Positions 1-5,631 are shown, counted from the first letter of the stretch. The stretch: 7,278 bases of DNA from an uncultured Prevotella sp. (GCA_900545525.1 UQZX01000055.1:1-7278); one strand, 5' to 3'. The notes: generated from the sequence alone by a model not told the origin. A program made the numbers and translations.

Positions 1-178
1 TAACTACATTTTCTTATGATTATGTTTGGTTTTTTCCATAGGAAGCAGCCCGCAGCCCGTTGAAGTAAGCAATACTCTTATAGGAAATGTGCTATGCGTT
101 CATTGGTTTTTCAGCCCGCAGACTGTAATGGTGGAGCTTACTCCAAATTTCAGATGAACATGAATTATAACGTTTTGC

Positions 179-215
179 AAAAGGCGGCATTTCAGCTTGT
201 GAAATGCCGCCTTTT
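179..215 (-). terminator. Strong hairpin, candidate terminator for the S41 protease gene
   Basis: A perfect 15-bp inverted repeat (179-193 with 201-215) has a 7-nt loop whose ends (A194/T200) can also pair. The stem core is GGCGGC/GCCGCC and both ends carry A4/T4 runs, so it could end transcripts from either side. Read on the minus strand it lies about 110-145 nt beyond the protease stop and finishes in TTTTGC, a short U-tract for an intrinsic terminator. It is also built from two units of repeat array A, so termination may be incidental to the repeat. Confidence 0.55.
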
Positions 216-291
216 AGCGTCTGAAACGCCACCTTTCGGAGCCTGAAAGGTGGCATATTGGAACGTAAAGGGTATCGTTCTGATTTACAAT
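183..291. repeat. Array A of degenerate ~22-nt hairpin-forming units
   Basis: Five consecutive units start at 183, 206, 228, 250 and 271 (lengths 23, 22, 22, 21 and 21). Each begins with G and a six-base core (GGCGGC, GCCGCC, GCCACC, GTGGCA, GGTATC), continues with a T-rich stretch and a variable spacer, and ends in GAAA, TAAA or ACAA plus one base. Neighbouring cores are reverse complements (units 1 and 2, units 3 and 4), so pairs fold into the two hairpins listed separately. The fifth unit is the weakest match. The same unit architecture appears at 5458-5566. The periodicity and complementarity are read directly; a shared origin of the two arrays is inferred. I do not recognise a named family. 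Confidence 0.6.
228..254. repeat. Second hairpin in array A
   Basis: A perfect 10-bp stem (GCCACCTTTC 228-237 with GAAAGGTGGC 245-254) closes a 7-nt loop. No T-run follows on either strand, so by itself it is a poor intrinsic terminator. It could serve as a 3'-end stability element for the protease mRNA, whose stop lies about 70 nt away. It consists of array units 3 and 4. Confidence 0.55.
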
Positions 292-323
292 GTGTTACAG
301 ACGCGTTTCTGATATGTGTTATC

Positions 324-1997
324 TTACTTCTTTTTAGGCGTCAGCAGAGCCTTGTATTCAGCCGGGCTGTTAATCAGCTTTACGGCTTTTGCCATCTGTG
401 TGTCGTATCTCAGCCCATATTCGGTGACACCTGCCTGATAATAATATGCGGCAAGTATTTCTGAGGCAAGCATCTGTTTGATGTCCTCCTTGTTGTAGTC
501 AAGGTCGTGCCCGAGGTTGTGCGTCAGCTTCTTTTTAAGCCTTTCAAAGTCCTCACGTGCCTCTTCGTAGTAGCCTTCGAACTTTGCCAGCTTCTCGAGA
601 TTTGCAAGATACTTCTCGCTCTCATGGTCGTATGTAAACCCGCTCTTCAGCACCAGCCTCTTGAAGTCCTCATATTCTTCGTCCGTGAGGTCAAATTCGG
701 CTGCCGGTGCGATTTTCTCATGCGTTGCGATATAGTTCACCACATAGTCGAGCATCACCTCCGTGGAGTCCATTCCGGAAGATGCCAGATAGAAGACGAT
801 GTTCGGAAGCGAGTCCGGTTTTACCTCCATGTCCGGCATGATGCCGCCGCCGTCGCGCACCTCGCGCCCGTTTGCCGTGTGGAATACACGTGTCAGCGAG
901 TCGGGTATGTGCTCGCGGTATCCGCCGTTGGCATGCTTGTAGTTCACAGCCTGTATGCAGCGTCCGCTGGGAATGTAATATTTGCTTGTCGTGAGCTTGA
1001 GGTTCCCGTTGTAAGGAAGGTCCACCGTCATCTGTACAAGTCCCTTTCCATACGTCCGCGTGCCCAGTATCACCGCGCGGTCGAGGTCCTGCAGCGCCCC
1101 GCTCGTTATCTCGCTTGCGCTTGCCGTGCTTCCGTTTACCATGACAACCACGGGCATTATCGTGTCTATAGGTTCCGCCGTCGTCTTGTAGTCGTGGTTA
1201 ACGCGCTTCAGCTTGCCCTTGTTCGACACCACGCCGATGCCTTTCGGCACAAACATGTTCACTATGTCGACAGCTTCCTGTTCGGAACCGCCGCCGTTGC
1301 CGCGCAGGTCCAGCACCAGTCCCTTCATGCCCTTGTTCTTCATTTCGATGAAGGCGCGGCGCACGTCCTTTGCACATCCTTCGGTAAAAGATGTCAGCCG
1401 CAGGTATCCCACGCCGTCCTGCCGCAGCCCGTAGTAGGGCACCGGCGGGTTCTGTATCGTCTTGCGGGTTATCCTCATCTGCATCGTTTTGCCCGTGGAG
1501 GGGCGCTTCACCTTGAGCATGAACGTCGTGCCGGGGTCTCCGCGCAGGTGAGAGCTGACATAGCTTACGTCCTTTCCAACCATTGTCGAGTCGTCTATGC
1601 TGAGTATTATGTCACCCTTCTTCAGTCCAGCCCTGTCTGCCGGCATGCCCTCATAAGGCTCGTCTATCACCACGTTGCCCTCTTTCAGGTTATAGCGTAT
1701 CAGCGAGCCGATGCCTGCAAACTTGCCCGTATACAGCTCTTTGAGTTCCTTATTGCGCTCTTCGGGGAAGTATTCGGTATAAGGGTCGAGGCTGCGGAGC
1801 ATCGATTTCACGCCGTTGCCTATCACCTCGTCGGCATTCAGCGTGTCCACATACATCATGTCGAGATACTTGTATATCTCGTTGAACACCTCAATGTTCT
1901 TCCCTGCATTGAAGTTATGGTCCGCGTTGTCCTGAGCCACGCCCTTTGCAAGCGGCAGCAACAGCAGGAGGACCATCTGTAAAAGTCTTTTTTTCAT
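324..1997 (-). CDS. S41-family carboxyl-terminal processing peptidase (CtpA/Tsp-like)
   Basis: A periplasmic serine protease of the Tsp/CtpA type, which degrades or trims envelope proteins from their C-termini. The 557-residue product starts with a Sec signal peptide (MKKR, then a Leu-rich core, with likely cleavage after about residue 21, LAKGVAQ). An N-terminal helical segment (38-80) and a PDZ domain (about 90-175, with AGLKKGDIILSID) follow. The S41 catalytic core (about 195-390) contains LDLRGNGGG (229-237), TASASE with nucleophile S293, D304, and K318 in TYGKG. The Ser-to-Lys spacing of 25 matches E. coli Tsp S430/K455. A helical C-terminal region of about 160 residues completes it. An in-frame ATG at 2019-2021 would add eight residues (MIKTVIPQ) and could be a leaderless start, since a -7 box ends 3 nt upstream; I prefer 1997 because it gives the classic signal peptide. 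The substrate is not visible. The gene stands alone, divergent from tRNA-Asn. Confidence 0.93.
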   Translation of the reverse strand: MKKRLLQMVLLLLLPLAKGVAQDNADHNFNAGKNIEVFNEIYKYLDMMYVDTLNADEVIGNGVKSMLRSLDPYTEYFPEERNKELKELYTGKFAGIGSLIRYNLKEGNVVIDEPYEGMPADRAGLKKGDIILSIDDSTMVGKDVSYVSSHLRGDPGTTFMLKVKRPSTGKTMQMRITRKTIQNPPVPYYGLRQDGVGYLRLTSFTEGCAKDVRRAFIEMKNKGMKGLVLDLRGNGGGSEQEAVDIVNMFVPKGIGVVSNKGKLKRVNHDYKTTAEPIDTIMPVVVMVNGSTASASEITSGALQDLDRAVILGTRTYGKGLVQMTVDLPYNGNLKLTTSKYYIPSGRCIQAVNYKHANGGYREHIPDSLTRVFHTANGREVRDGGGIMPDMEVKPDSLPNIVFYLASSGMDSTEVMLDYVVNYIATHEKIAPAAEFDLTDEEYEDFKRLVLKSGFTYDHESEKYLANLEKLAKFEGYYEEAREDFERLKKKLTHNLGHDLDYNKEDIKQMLASEILAAYYYQAGVTEYGLRYDTQMAKAVKLINSPAEYKALLTPKKK

Positions 1998-2024
1998 TTG
2001 CGGTATAACTGTTTTTATCATGTG

Positions 2025-2032
2025 CAAAAATA
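2025..2032 (-). promoter_or_regulatory. Putative -7 promoter box of the S41 protease gene
   Basis: On the minus strand this reads TATTTTTG, matching the Bacteroidota -7 consensus TAnnTTTG. No clear TTG -33 element sits 19-21 bp upstream. Transcription would begin around 2017-2021, giving either a leader of about 20 nt before the ATG at 1997 or a leaderless message from the ATG at 2021. Confidence 0.5.
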
Positions 2033-2113
2033 CATGTTTATAGCCGTAATAAGCCCTTTCTTCATATAAAAAAACAGTTTTTCACACGAAAAATCATTTT
2101 TTTTACCAAATCG

Positions 2114-2145
2114 TTTGGAAGTTTCCGCGAAACTTCTTACCTTTG
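2114..2145 (+). promoter_or_regulatory. tRNA-Asn promoter (-33 TTTG, -7 TACCTTTG)
   Basis: TTTG at 2114-2117 and TACCTTTG at 2138-2145 are separated by 20 bp, which fits both elements and the spacing of the Bacteroidota primary sigma factor promoter. The expected start is about 2150-2153, leaving a leader of roughly 21-24 nt to be removed by RNase P. A/T homopolymer tracts upstream (about 2068-2104) resemble an UP element. A perfect inverted repeat fills the spacer. Confidence 0.75.
2118..2136. promoter_or_regulatory. Perfect inverted repeat between the -33 and -7 boxes
   Basis: GAAGTTTC (2118-2125), a 3-nt centre CGC, and GAAACTTC (2129-2136) form a 19-bp dyad that fits exactly between the two promoter elements of tRNA-Asn. 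The size and position are what a dimeric repressor or MerR-like activator would use. I do not recognise the half-site, and no regulator gene lies nearby. A chance palindrome remains possible. Confidence 0.45.
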
Positions 2146-2173
2146 CAACCGCAATTAGAGATAATCGCACACT

Positions 2174-2247
2174 GCTTCAATAGCTCAGTTGGTTAGAGCA
2201 CCTGACTGTTAATCAGGGGGTCGTTGGTTCAAGCCCATCTTGAAGCG
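2174..2247 (+). tRNA. tRNA-Asn (anticodon GTT)
   Basis: The 74 nt fold into a full cloverleaf. The acceptor stem is perfect (GCTTCAA with TTGAAGC), the D-stem is GCTC/GAGC with loop AGTTGGTTA, and the anticodon stem CCTGA/TCAGG carries loop CTGTTAA with anticodon GTT at 2208-2210. A 5-nt variable loop and T-arm GTTGG-TTCAAGC-CCATC follow, then discriminator G73, the usual base for tRNA-Asn. The 3' CCA is not encoded (CAT follows), so it must be added enzymatically. One irregularity is a U-U mismatch at T-stem positions 50/64 (2224/2238). The gene has its own promoter and terminator and stands divergent to the protease gene. Confidence 0.95.
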
Positions 2248-2250
2248 CAT

Positions 2251-2282
2251 AAAGGAAGTTACCATGAGTGACTTCCTTTTTT
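2251..2282 (+). terminator. Intrinsic terminator after tRNA-Asn
   Basis: AAAGGAAGT (2251-2259) pairs perfectly with ACTTCCTTT (2271-2279). The stem extends inwards through a T-G pair to 12 bp with a 5-nt loop, and a T6 run occupies 2277-2282. It begins 3 nt after the tRNA and ends 24 nt before the next start codon, so it separates tRNA transcription from the lipoprotein gene or attenuates read-through into it. Confidence 0.8.
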
Positions 2283-2293
2283 GTATTATAACG

Positions 2294-2301
2294 AAAGGAG
2301 G
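2294..2301 (+). promoter_or_regulatory. Strong Shine-Dalgarno sequence of the DUF4251 gene
   Basis: AAAGGAGG ends 5 nt before the ATG at 2307 and fixes that start. An SD this complete stands out here: neither crcB nor the downstream lipoprotein gene has one, in line with the A-rich, SD-poor leaders usual in Bacteroidota. Confidence 0.75.
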
Positions 2302-2306
2302 AAGAC

Positions 2307-2798
2307 ATGAGGAAATTTGTTTTTACGGCTCTTGCCGTGGCATTGCTTGCCGCCTGCGGTACGGTAAACAGCGGCACGGGACTGACAAAGGCTGAGCGTA
2401 TGGAAGCTAAGCGCAGGAGAATAGCACAGGCTATAGACAACAGGCATTACACCATCGACATGAGAACGGCGTTTCCGCTGAGGCATCCGCAGATACTTCT
2501 GACATACGGTTACTCGCTTGAGGTTGCTGGAGACACGGTCAAGTCGTATCTGCCTTACTACGGGAGGGCTTACAGCATACCGTATGGCGGCGGCAGGGGG
2601 CTCAACTTTACGGGGATAATAAGCGGGTATCACGATTACGGGACGAGGCAGGGAACAAGGCGCATAGAGCTGCAGACCACGACCGATGAGGATACTTATG
2701 TGTTCAAGATGGATATTTCGGACACGGGAGGCGTCACGCTTGATGTTTTCTCAAAGGAGCGCGAGCAGATAGGTTTCTATGGGGAGATAAGCGAGTAG
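2307..2798 (+). CDS. DUF4251 family lipoprotein
   Basis: A small exported lipoprotein of 163 residues and unknown function. The N-terminus (MRKFVFTALAVALLAAC) is a lipoprotein signal with lipobox LAAC and lipidated Cys17. A short basic segment (KAERMEAKRRR, 28-38) follows. The rest matches my recollection of DUF4251, a Bacteroidota family of periplasmic or outer-membrane lipoproteins: an N-terminal strand with DMRTAFPLR, the GDTVKSYLPYYGRAYSIPYGG stretch around 75-95, and a C-terminal VTLDVFSKEREQIGFYG element. The length is normal for the family and the frame looks intact. It lies 24 nt beyond the tRNA-Asn terminator with no recognisable promoter in between, so it is probably expressed by read-through from the tRNA promoter or from an atypical promoter. 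It converges with pnp. The family assignment comes from motif memory, not a search. Confidence 0.87.
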   Translation: MRKFVFTALAVALLAACGTVNSGTGLTKAERMEAKRRRIAQAIDNRHYTIDMRTAFPLRHPQILLTYGYSLEVAGDTVKSYLPYYGRAYSIPYGGGRGLNFTGIISGYHDYGTRQGTRRIELQTTTDEDTYVFKMDISDTGGVTLDVFSKEREQIGFYGEISE

Positions 2799-2811
2799 GG
2801 CTTTCATATAA

Positions 2812-2854
2812 AACAAAAAATACTCCTTCGCATTGCGGAGGAGTATTTTTTGTT
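2812..2854. terminator. Bidirectional terminator between the DUF4251 gene and pnp
   Basis: A 19-bp stem (2812-2830 with 2836-2854, one T-G pair) closes a 5-nt loop CATTG. The inner part is TACTCCTTCG/CGGAGGAGTA-like and the outer part is A6/T6, so a U-tract follows the GC core on both strands. It starts 14 nt after the lipoprotein stop and ends 8 nt from the pnp stop, and so serves both convergent genes. Confidence 0.88.
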
Positions 2855-2861
2855 ATGACAT

Positions 2862-5186
2862 TCAGTCTATATCCGAACCGTGGTCGAGACTGTCGTTGAA
2901 GTCTTTCGGCTCACGTTCCGCCATAGGATCATGATAGTCGTTGTTCTCGCGGTGCTCGAAGCGGCGCGGTTCTCCGTTTCCGAAGCGGTTGCCACGTTCC
3001 TGACGCGGACGGCGTTCAGGGCGCGGGCGGCGCTCACGCTCTACATATCCTTCCGGTTTCGGTATGAGCACGCGGTGGGAAAGCTTGTATTTTCCTGTCT
3101 TCTGGTCTATCTCCATGAGCTTTACGGAAATCTTGTCACCCTCTTTCAGACCTGCTGCCTCAACTGTTTCAAGGCGCTTCCAGTCTATCTCGGAGATGTG
3201 GAGCAGTCCGTCCTTGCCCGGCATTATCTCAACGAAGCATCCGTAAGGCATGATAGAACGTATCGTTCCTTCGTATACCTCGCCTACTTCGGGTATTGCC
3301 ACGATAGCCTTTATCTTCGCCATTGCCGAGTTTATGCTGTCCTTGTTGGGGGCGCTTACCTGCACCTTGCCCTTGCCGTCAACCTCGTCGATGGTGATTA
3401 CGGCACCCGACTCTTCCTGTATCTGCTGGATAATCTTTCCGCCCGGACCGATAACGGCACCTATAAACTCCTTCGGTATCTCTATTACCTCGATGCGCGG
3501 AACCTGAGGCTTAAGCTCGGCACGCGGCTCGGCAATCGTGTCGGTGAGCTTTCCGAGTATGTACTCACGGCCCTGCTTTGCCTGAAGAAGTGCCTTTTCA
3601 AGTATGTCGAAGCTCAGACCGTCACACTTGATGTCCATCTGTGTCGCCGTAAGTCCGTCTTTCGTACCTGTTGTCTTGAAGTCCATATCGCCTAAGTGGT
3701 CCTCATCGCCGAGGATATCACTGAGCACTGCGTACTTGTCCTCTCCCGGATTCTTTATCAGTCCCATGGCTATTCCGCTGACAGGCTTTGCCATCGGCAC
3801 GCCGGCATCCATGAGGGCGAGCGTTCCGGCACATACCGTTGCCATTGAAGAAGAGCCGTTGCTCTCGAGAATCTGCGATACGATGCGGACTGTATAAGGA
3901 TAGTCTGCCGGTATCTGACCCTTCAGTGCACGCCATGCAAGGTGTCCGTGACCAATCTCGCGACGGCCTACGCCGCGCTGTGCCCTTGCCTCTCCCGTGC
4001 AGAAAGGCGGGAAGTTGTAGTGAAGGAGGAAGCGCATATAGCTCTTGTCGAGCACGTCGTCCACCATTTTTTCGTCCAGTTTCGTGCCCAGAGTACACGT
4101 TGTGAGGCTCTGTGTCTCACCGCGTGTGAAGAGAGAGCTGCCGTGAGGCATGGGAAGAGGGCTGACCTCGCACCAGATGGGGCGTATCTCGTCGGTCTTG
4201 CGACCGTCGAGGCGCTTGCCTTCGTCAAGGATGCAACGGCGCATGGCGTCGCGCTCCACGTCGTGGTAGTAGCGGTCTATGAGCGCACATTTCTCTTCCA
4301 ACTCGTCTTCTGTAAGCTCAGTGTGGGCTGCCTTGTAGCTTTCAGCGAAGTCTGCCTTTATCTGTTCGAACGCCTCGCCGCGTGTCTTCTTGTCGCGGTC
4401 GCCCGATGCTGCTATGGCATAGCACTTGTCGTATGTTGCCTTGCGCAGCTCCTCGCGCAGCTCGTCGTCGTTCACCTCGTGGCAGTATTCGCGCTTTACG
4501 TCGGTGCCGAGCTCTTTCGACAGCTCTTCCTGAAGCTCGCACATCGGGCGTATTGCCTCCTGTGCCACCTTGAGTGCCTGCAGGAGGTCCTGTTCAGACA
4601 CTTCTTTCATCTCTCCCTCAACCATCATGATGTTGTCCTTTGAGGCACCTACCATGATGTCCATGTCAGCCTCTTTCATCTGCTCGAAAGTAGGATTGAC
4701 CACATACTCGCCGTTTACACGTGCGATACGCACCTCCGAAATGGGGCACTCGAATGGAATATCTGAGCATGCCAGGGCTGCAGAGGCAGCGAAACCTGCC
4801 AGCGCGTCGGGCTGATCAACACCGTCCGCAGAGAACAGGATAACGTTAACAAACACTTCTGCATGGAAGTCTGAGGGGAACAGGGGGCGCAAGGCGCGGT
4901 CTACAAGGCGGCATGTCAGTATCTCGTTGTCGCTTGCCTTACCCTCGCGTTTTGTAAATCCGCCGGGGAAACGTCCTGCTGCGGCATACTGTTCTCTGTA
5001 CTCTACCTGCAAAGGCATGAAATCTGTTCCGGGAACTGCATCTTTTGCGGCACAAACAGTAGCAAGCAATACGGTGTTGCCCATACGCAGCACGCAAGAG
5101 CCATCTGCCTGTTTTGCCACTTTCCCGGTCTCAATGCTGATGGTTCTGCCATCGGGCAGTGAGACTGTTTTCGTAATTACGTTCAT
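2862..5186 (-). CDS. pnp: Polyribonucleotide nucleotidyltransferase (PNPase)
   Basis: A cytoplasmic homotrimeric 3'-to-5' exoribonuclease that degrades RNA with phosphate and releases nucleoside diphosphates; it can also run in reverse. The 774-residue product has the full domain order: first RNase PH domain (about 1-145, with FPGGFTKREGK), a helical linker (about 150-310), the catalytic second RNase PH domain (about 325-555), KH domain (about 565-625, GxxG loop at 580-583) and S1 domain (about 634-707). The catalytic motif DHLGDMDFK (496-504) retains both Asp residues and Lys504, equivalent to E. coli D486, D492 and K494, so the enzyme should be active. It is longer than E. coli PNPase (711) mainly through an Arg/Glu-rich tail (about 712-774) with RG-like segments. 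The ATG at 5186 fits the conserved N-terminus. The gene is monocistronic in this window, with its own -7 box and a shared terminator. Confidence 0.98.
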   Translation of the reverse strand: MNVITKTVSLPDGRTISIETGKVAKQADGSCVLRMGNTVLLATVCAAKDAVPGTDFMPLQVEYREQYAAAGRFPGGFTKREGKASDNEILTCRLVDRALRPLFPSDFHAEVFVNVILFSADGVDQPDALAGFAASAALACSDIPFECPISEVRIARVNGEYVVNPTFEQMKEADMDIMVGASKDNIMMVEGEMKEVSEQDLLQALKVAQEAIRPMCELQEELSKELGTDVKREYCHEVNDDELREELRKATYDKCYAIAASGDRDKKTRGEAFEQIKADFAESYKAAHTELTEDELEEKCALIDRYYHDVERDAMRRCILDEGKRLDGRKTDEIRPIWCEVSPLPMPHGSSLFTRGETQSLTTCTLGTKLDEKMVDDVLDKSYMRFLLHYNFPPFCTGEARAQRGVGRREIGHGHLAWRALKGQIPADYPYTVRIVSQILESNGSSSMATVCAGTLALMDAGVPMAKPVSGIAMGLIKNPGEDKYAVLSDILGDEDHLGDMDFKTTGTKDGLTATQMDIKCDGLSFDILEKALLQAKQGREYILGKLTDTIAEPRAELKPQVPRIEVIEIPKEFIGAVIGPGGKIIQQIQEESGAVITIDEVDGKGKVQVSAPNKDSINSAMAKIKAIVAIPEVGEVYEGTIRSIMPYGCFVEIMPGKDGLLHISEIDWKRLETVEAAGLKEGDKISVKLMEIDQKTGKYKLSHRVLIPKPEGYVERERRPRPERRPRQERGNRFGNGEPRRFEHRENNDYHDPMAEREPKDFNDSLDHGSDID

Positions 5187-5230
5187 CTAAAAAATTAAAA
5201 CTAAATTGTTTCTACATCTGAAATTGTGGG

Positions 5231-5239
5231 GCAAAGGTA
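5231..5239 (-). promoter_or_regulatory. Putative -7 promoter box of pnp
   Basis: On the minus strand this reads TACCTTTGC, the same nine bases as the tRNA-Asn -7 box and a full match to TAnnTTTG. No TTG stands at the expected -33 position; only a T-run (5254-5259, minus strand) is near. The start would lie near 5219-5227, giving an A/T-rich leader of about 35-40 nt without a Shine-Dalgarno sequence. Confidence 0.6.
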
Positions 5240-5457
5240 CTTAATAAATGCTTAAAAAACGAGCGTTTCAAGTGAAATATAAACTTAATTTATACTAAAA
5301 GAGGGTATTACACAAGGTTTTGCAACACTTCCGGTGTATTGCCCGGGGATGTGTAATGTGATGTGCAGGCACGTTCCTGCCGCTGTTTGCGGCATTAAAT
5401 AGGGCGGTGATATTTGCCGTGTAAAAACGGCGTCTGTAACTTGCTGAAAGCCAGGAT

Positions 5458-5566
5458 GATACCTTTTGGCTTCTGAAATGCCGTCTTTCGGCTTCTAAAA
5501 GACGGCGTTTTGCACCCTAAAAGACCGTCTTTCAGAGTGCAAAAGATTATCTTTTGAAAAACAAAA
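5458..5566. repeat. Array B of degenerate ~22-nt palindromic units
   Basis: Five units start at 5458, 5480, 5501, 5523 and 5545 (spacings 22, 21, 22, 22). Each runs from a G-initiated core (GATACC, GCCGTC, GACGGC, GACCGTC, GATTATC), through TTT or TTTT and a 5-8 nt spacer, to GAAAT or AAAA. GGCTTCT occurs twice exactly one unit apart (5468-5474, 5490-5496). Junctions are palindromic: 5480-5488 pairs with 5498-5506; 5508-5544 is a 37-nt near-perfect palindrome (16 of 18 pairs) around C5526; and 5540-5556 is a perfect 17-nt palindrome, CAAAAGAT-T-ATCTTTTG. Degenerate units may continue upstream to about 5379. The layout matches array A. Confidence 0.65.
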
Positions 5567-5623
5567 GCATGCGGCGGTTGCGAATATGCCCCCTTTTTTA
5601 TCGCTAAATAAAAATATTGTCAG

Positions 5624-5631
5624 TATATTTG
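5624..5631 (+). promoter_or_regulatory. Putative -7 promoter box of crcB
   Basis: TATATTTG matches TAnnTTTG and ends only 4 nt before the crcB ATG at 5636. If it is used, transcription would start at or within a few bases of the start codon, giving a leaderless mRNA. The -33 position has only a T-run (5594-5599) and no TTG. Confidence 0.45.

Larger units (their letters stand above)
1..323. other. Left intergenic region without a convincing gene
   Basis: No reading frame here has protein-like composition or a recognisable domain. The right half (about 179-291) is a hairpin-forming array of 21-23 nt units, described separately. The left half (1-170) holds one match to the Bacteroidota -7 consensus (TATGTTTG, 21-28), a 10-bp direct repeat CAGCCCGCAG at 46-55 and 112-121, and a weak hairpin (TGGAG 132-136 with CTCCA 141-145). 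A 13-codon frame at 87-128 has nothing to support it. The region is probably the 3' flank of the protease gene plus spacer towards whatever lies to the left. Confidence 0.7.

Noticed and set aside
87..128. 13-codon frame preceded by AGGAA
   Set aside because: The purines touch the ATG without a spacer, and nothing in the peptide suggests a leader or toxin.
258..464. Plus-strand frame of 68 codons over the 3' end of the protease gene
   Set aside because: It overlaps array A and the protease C-terminus on the other strand, and has no ribosome binding site or domain.
507..1982. Long open frame antisense to the S41 protease gene
   Set aside because: It is the complement of a strongly supported gene, its product is rich in His, Val, Arg and Cys with no domain, and it results from the GC-skewed codon use of the real gene.
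2174..2260. Integration (att) site at the tRNA-Asn 3' end
   Set aside because: No duplicated tRNA 3' fragment, integrase gene or foreign-looking DNA follows; an ordinary terminator and a native-looking gene do.
2264..2400. Small frame starting at the ATG in the loop of the tRNA terminator
   Set aside because: It is out of frame with the lipoprotein gene, has no ribosome binding site, and encodes no recognisable peptide.
2880..4643. Several open frames antisense to pnp (for example 2880-3695 and 3942-4643)
   Set aside because: All lie within pnp, have no start signals or recognisable motifs, and have compositions expected of reverse-complemented codons.
5395..5470. Fluoride riboswitch upstream of crcB
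   Set aside because: The expected GGnGATG...TCnCC and CTGATGnnnCCTAC signature is not present in consistent order, and the likely crcB transcription start lies far downstream, so an aptamer here would not be in the transcript.
5458..5566. CRISPR array
   Set aside because: Units are degenerate along their whole length, there is no constant repeat alternating with unique spacers, and no cas gene is nearby.
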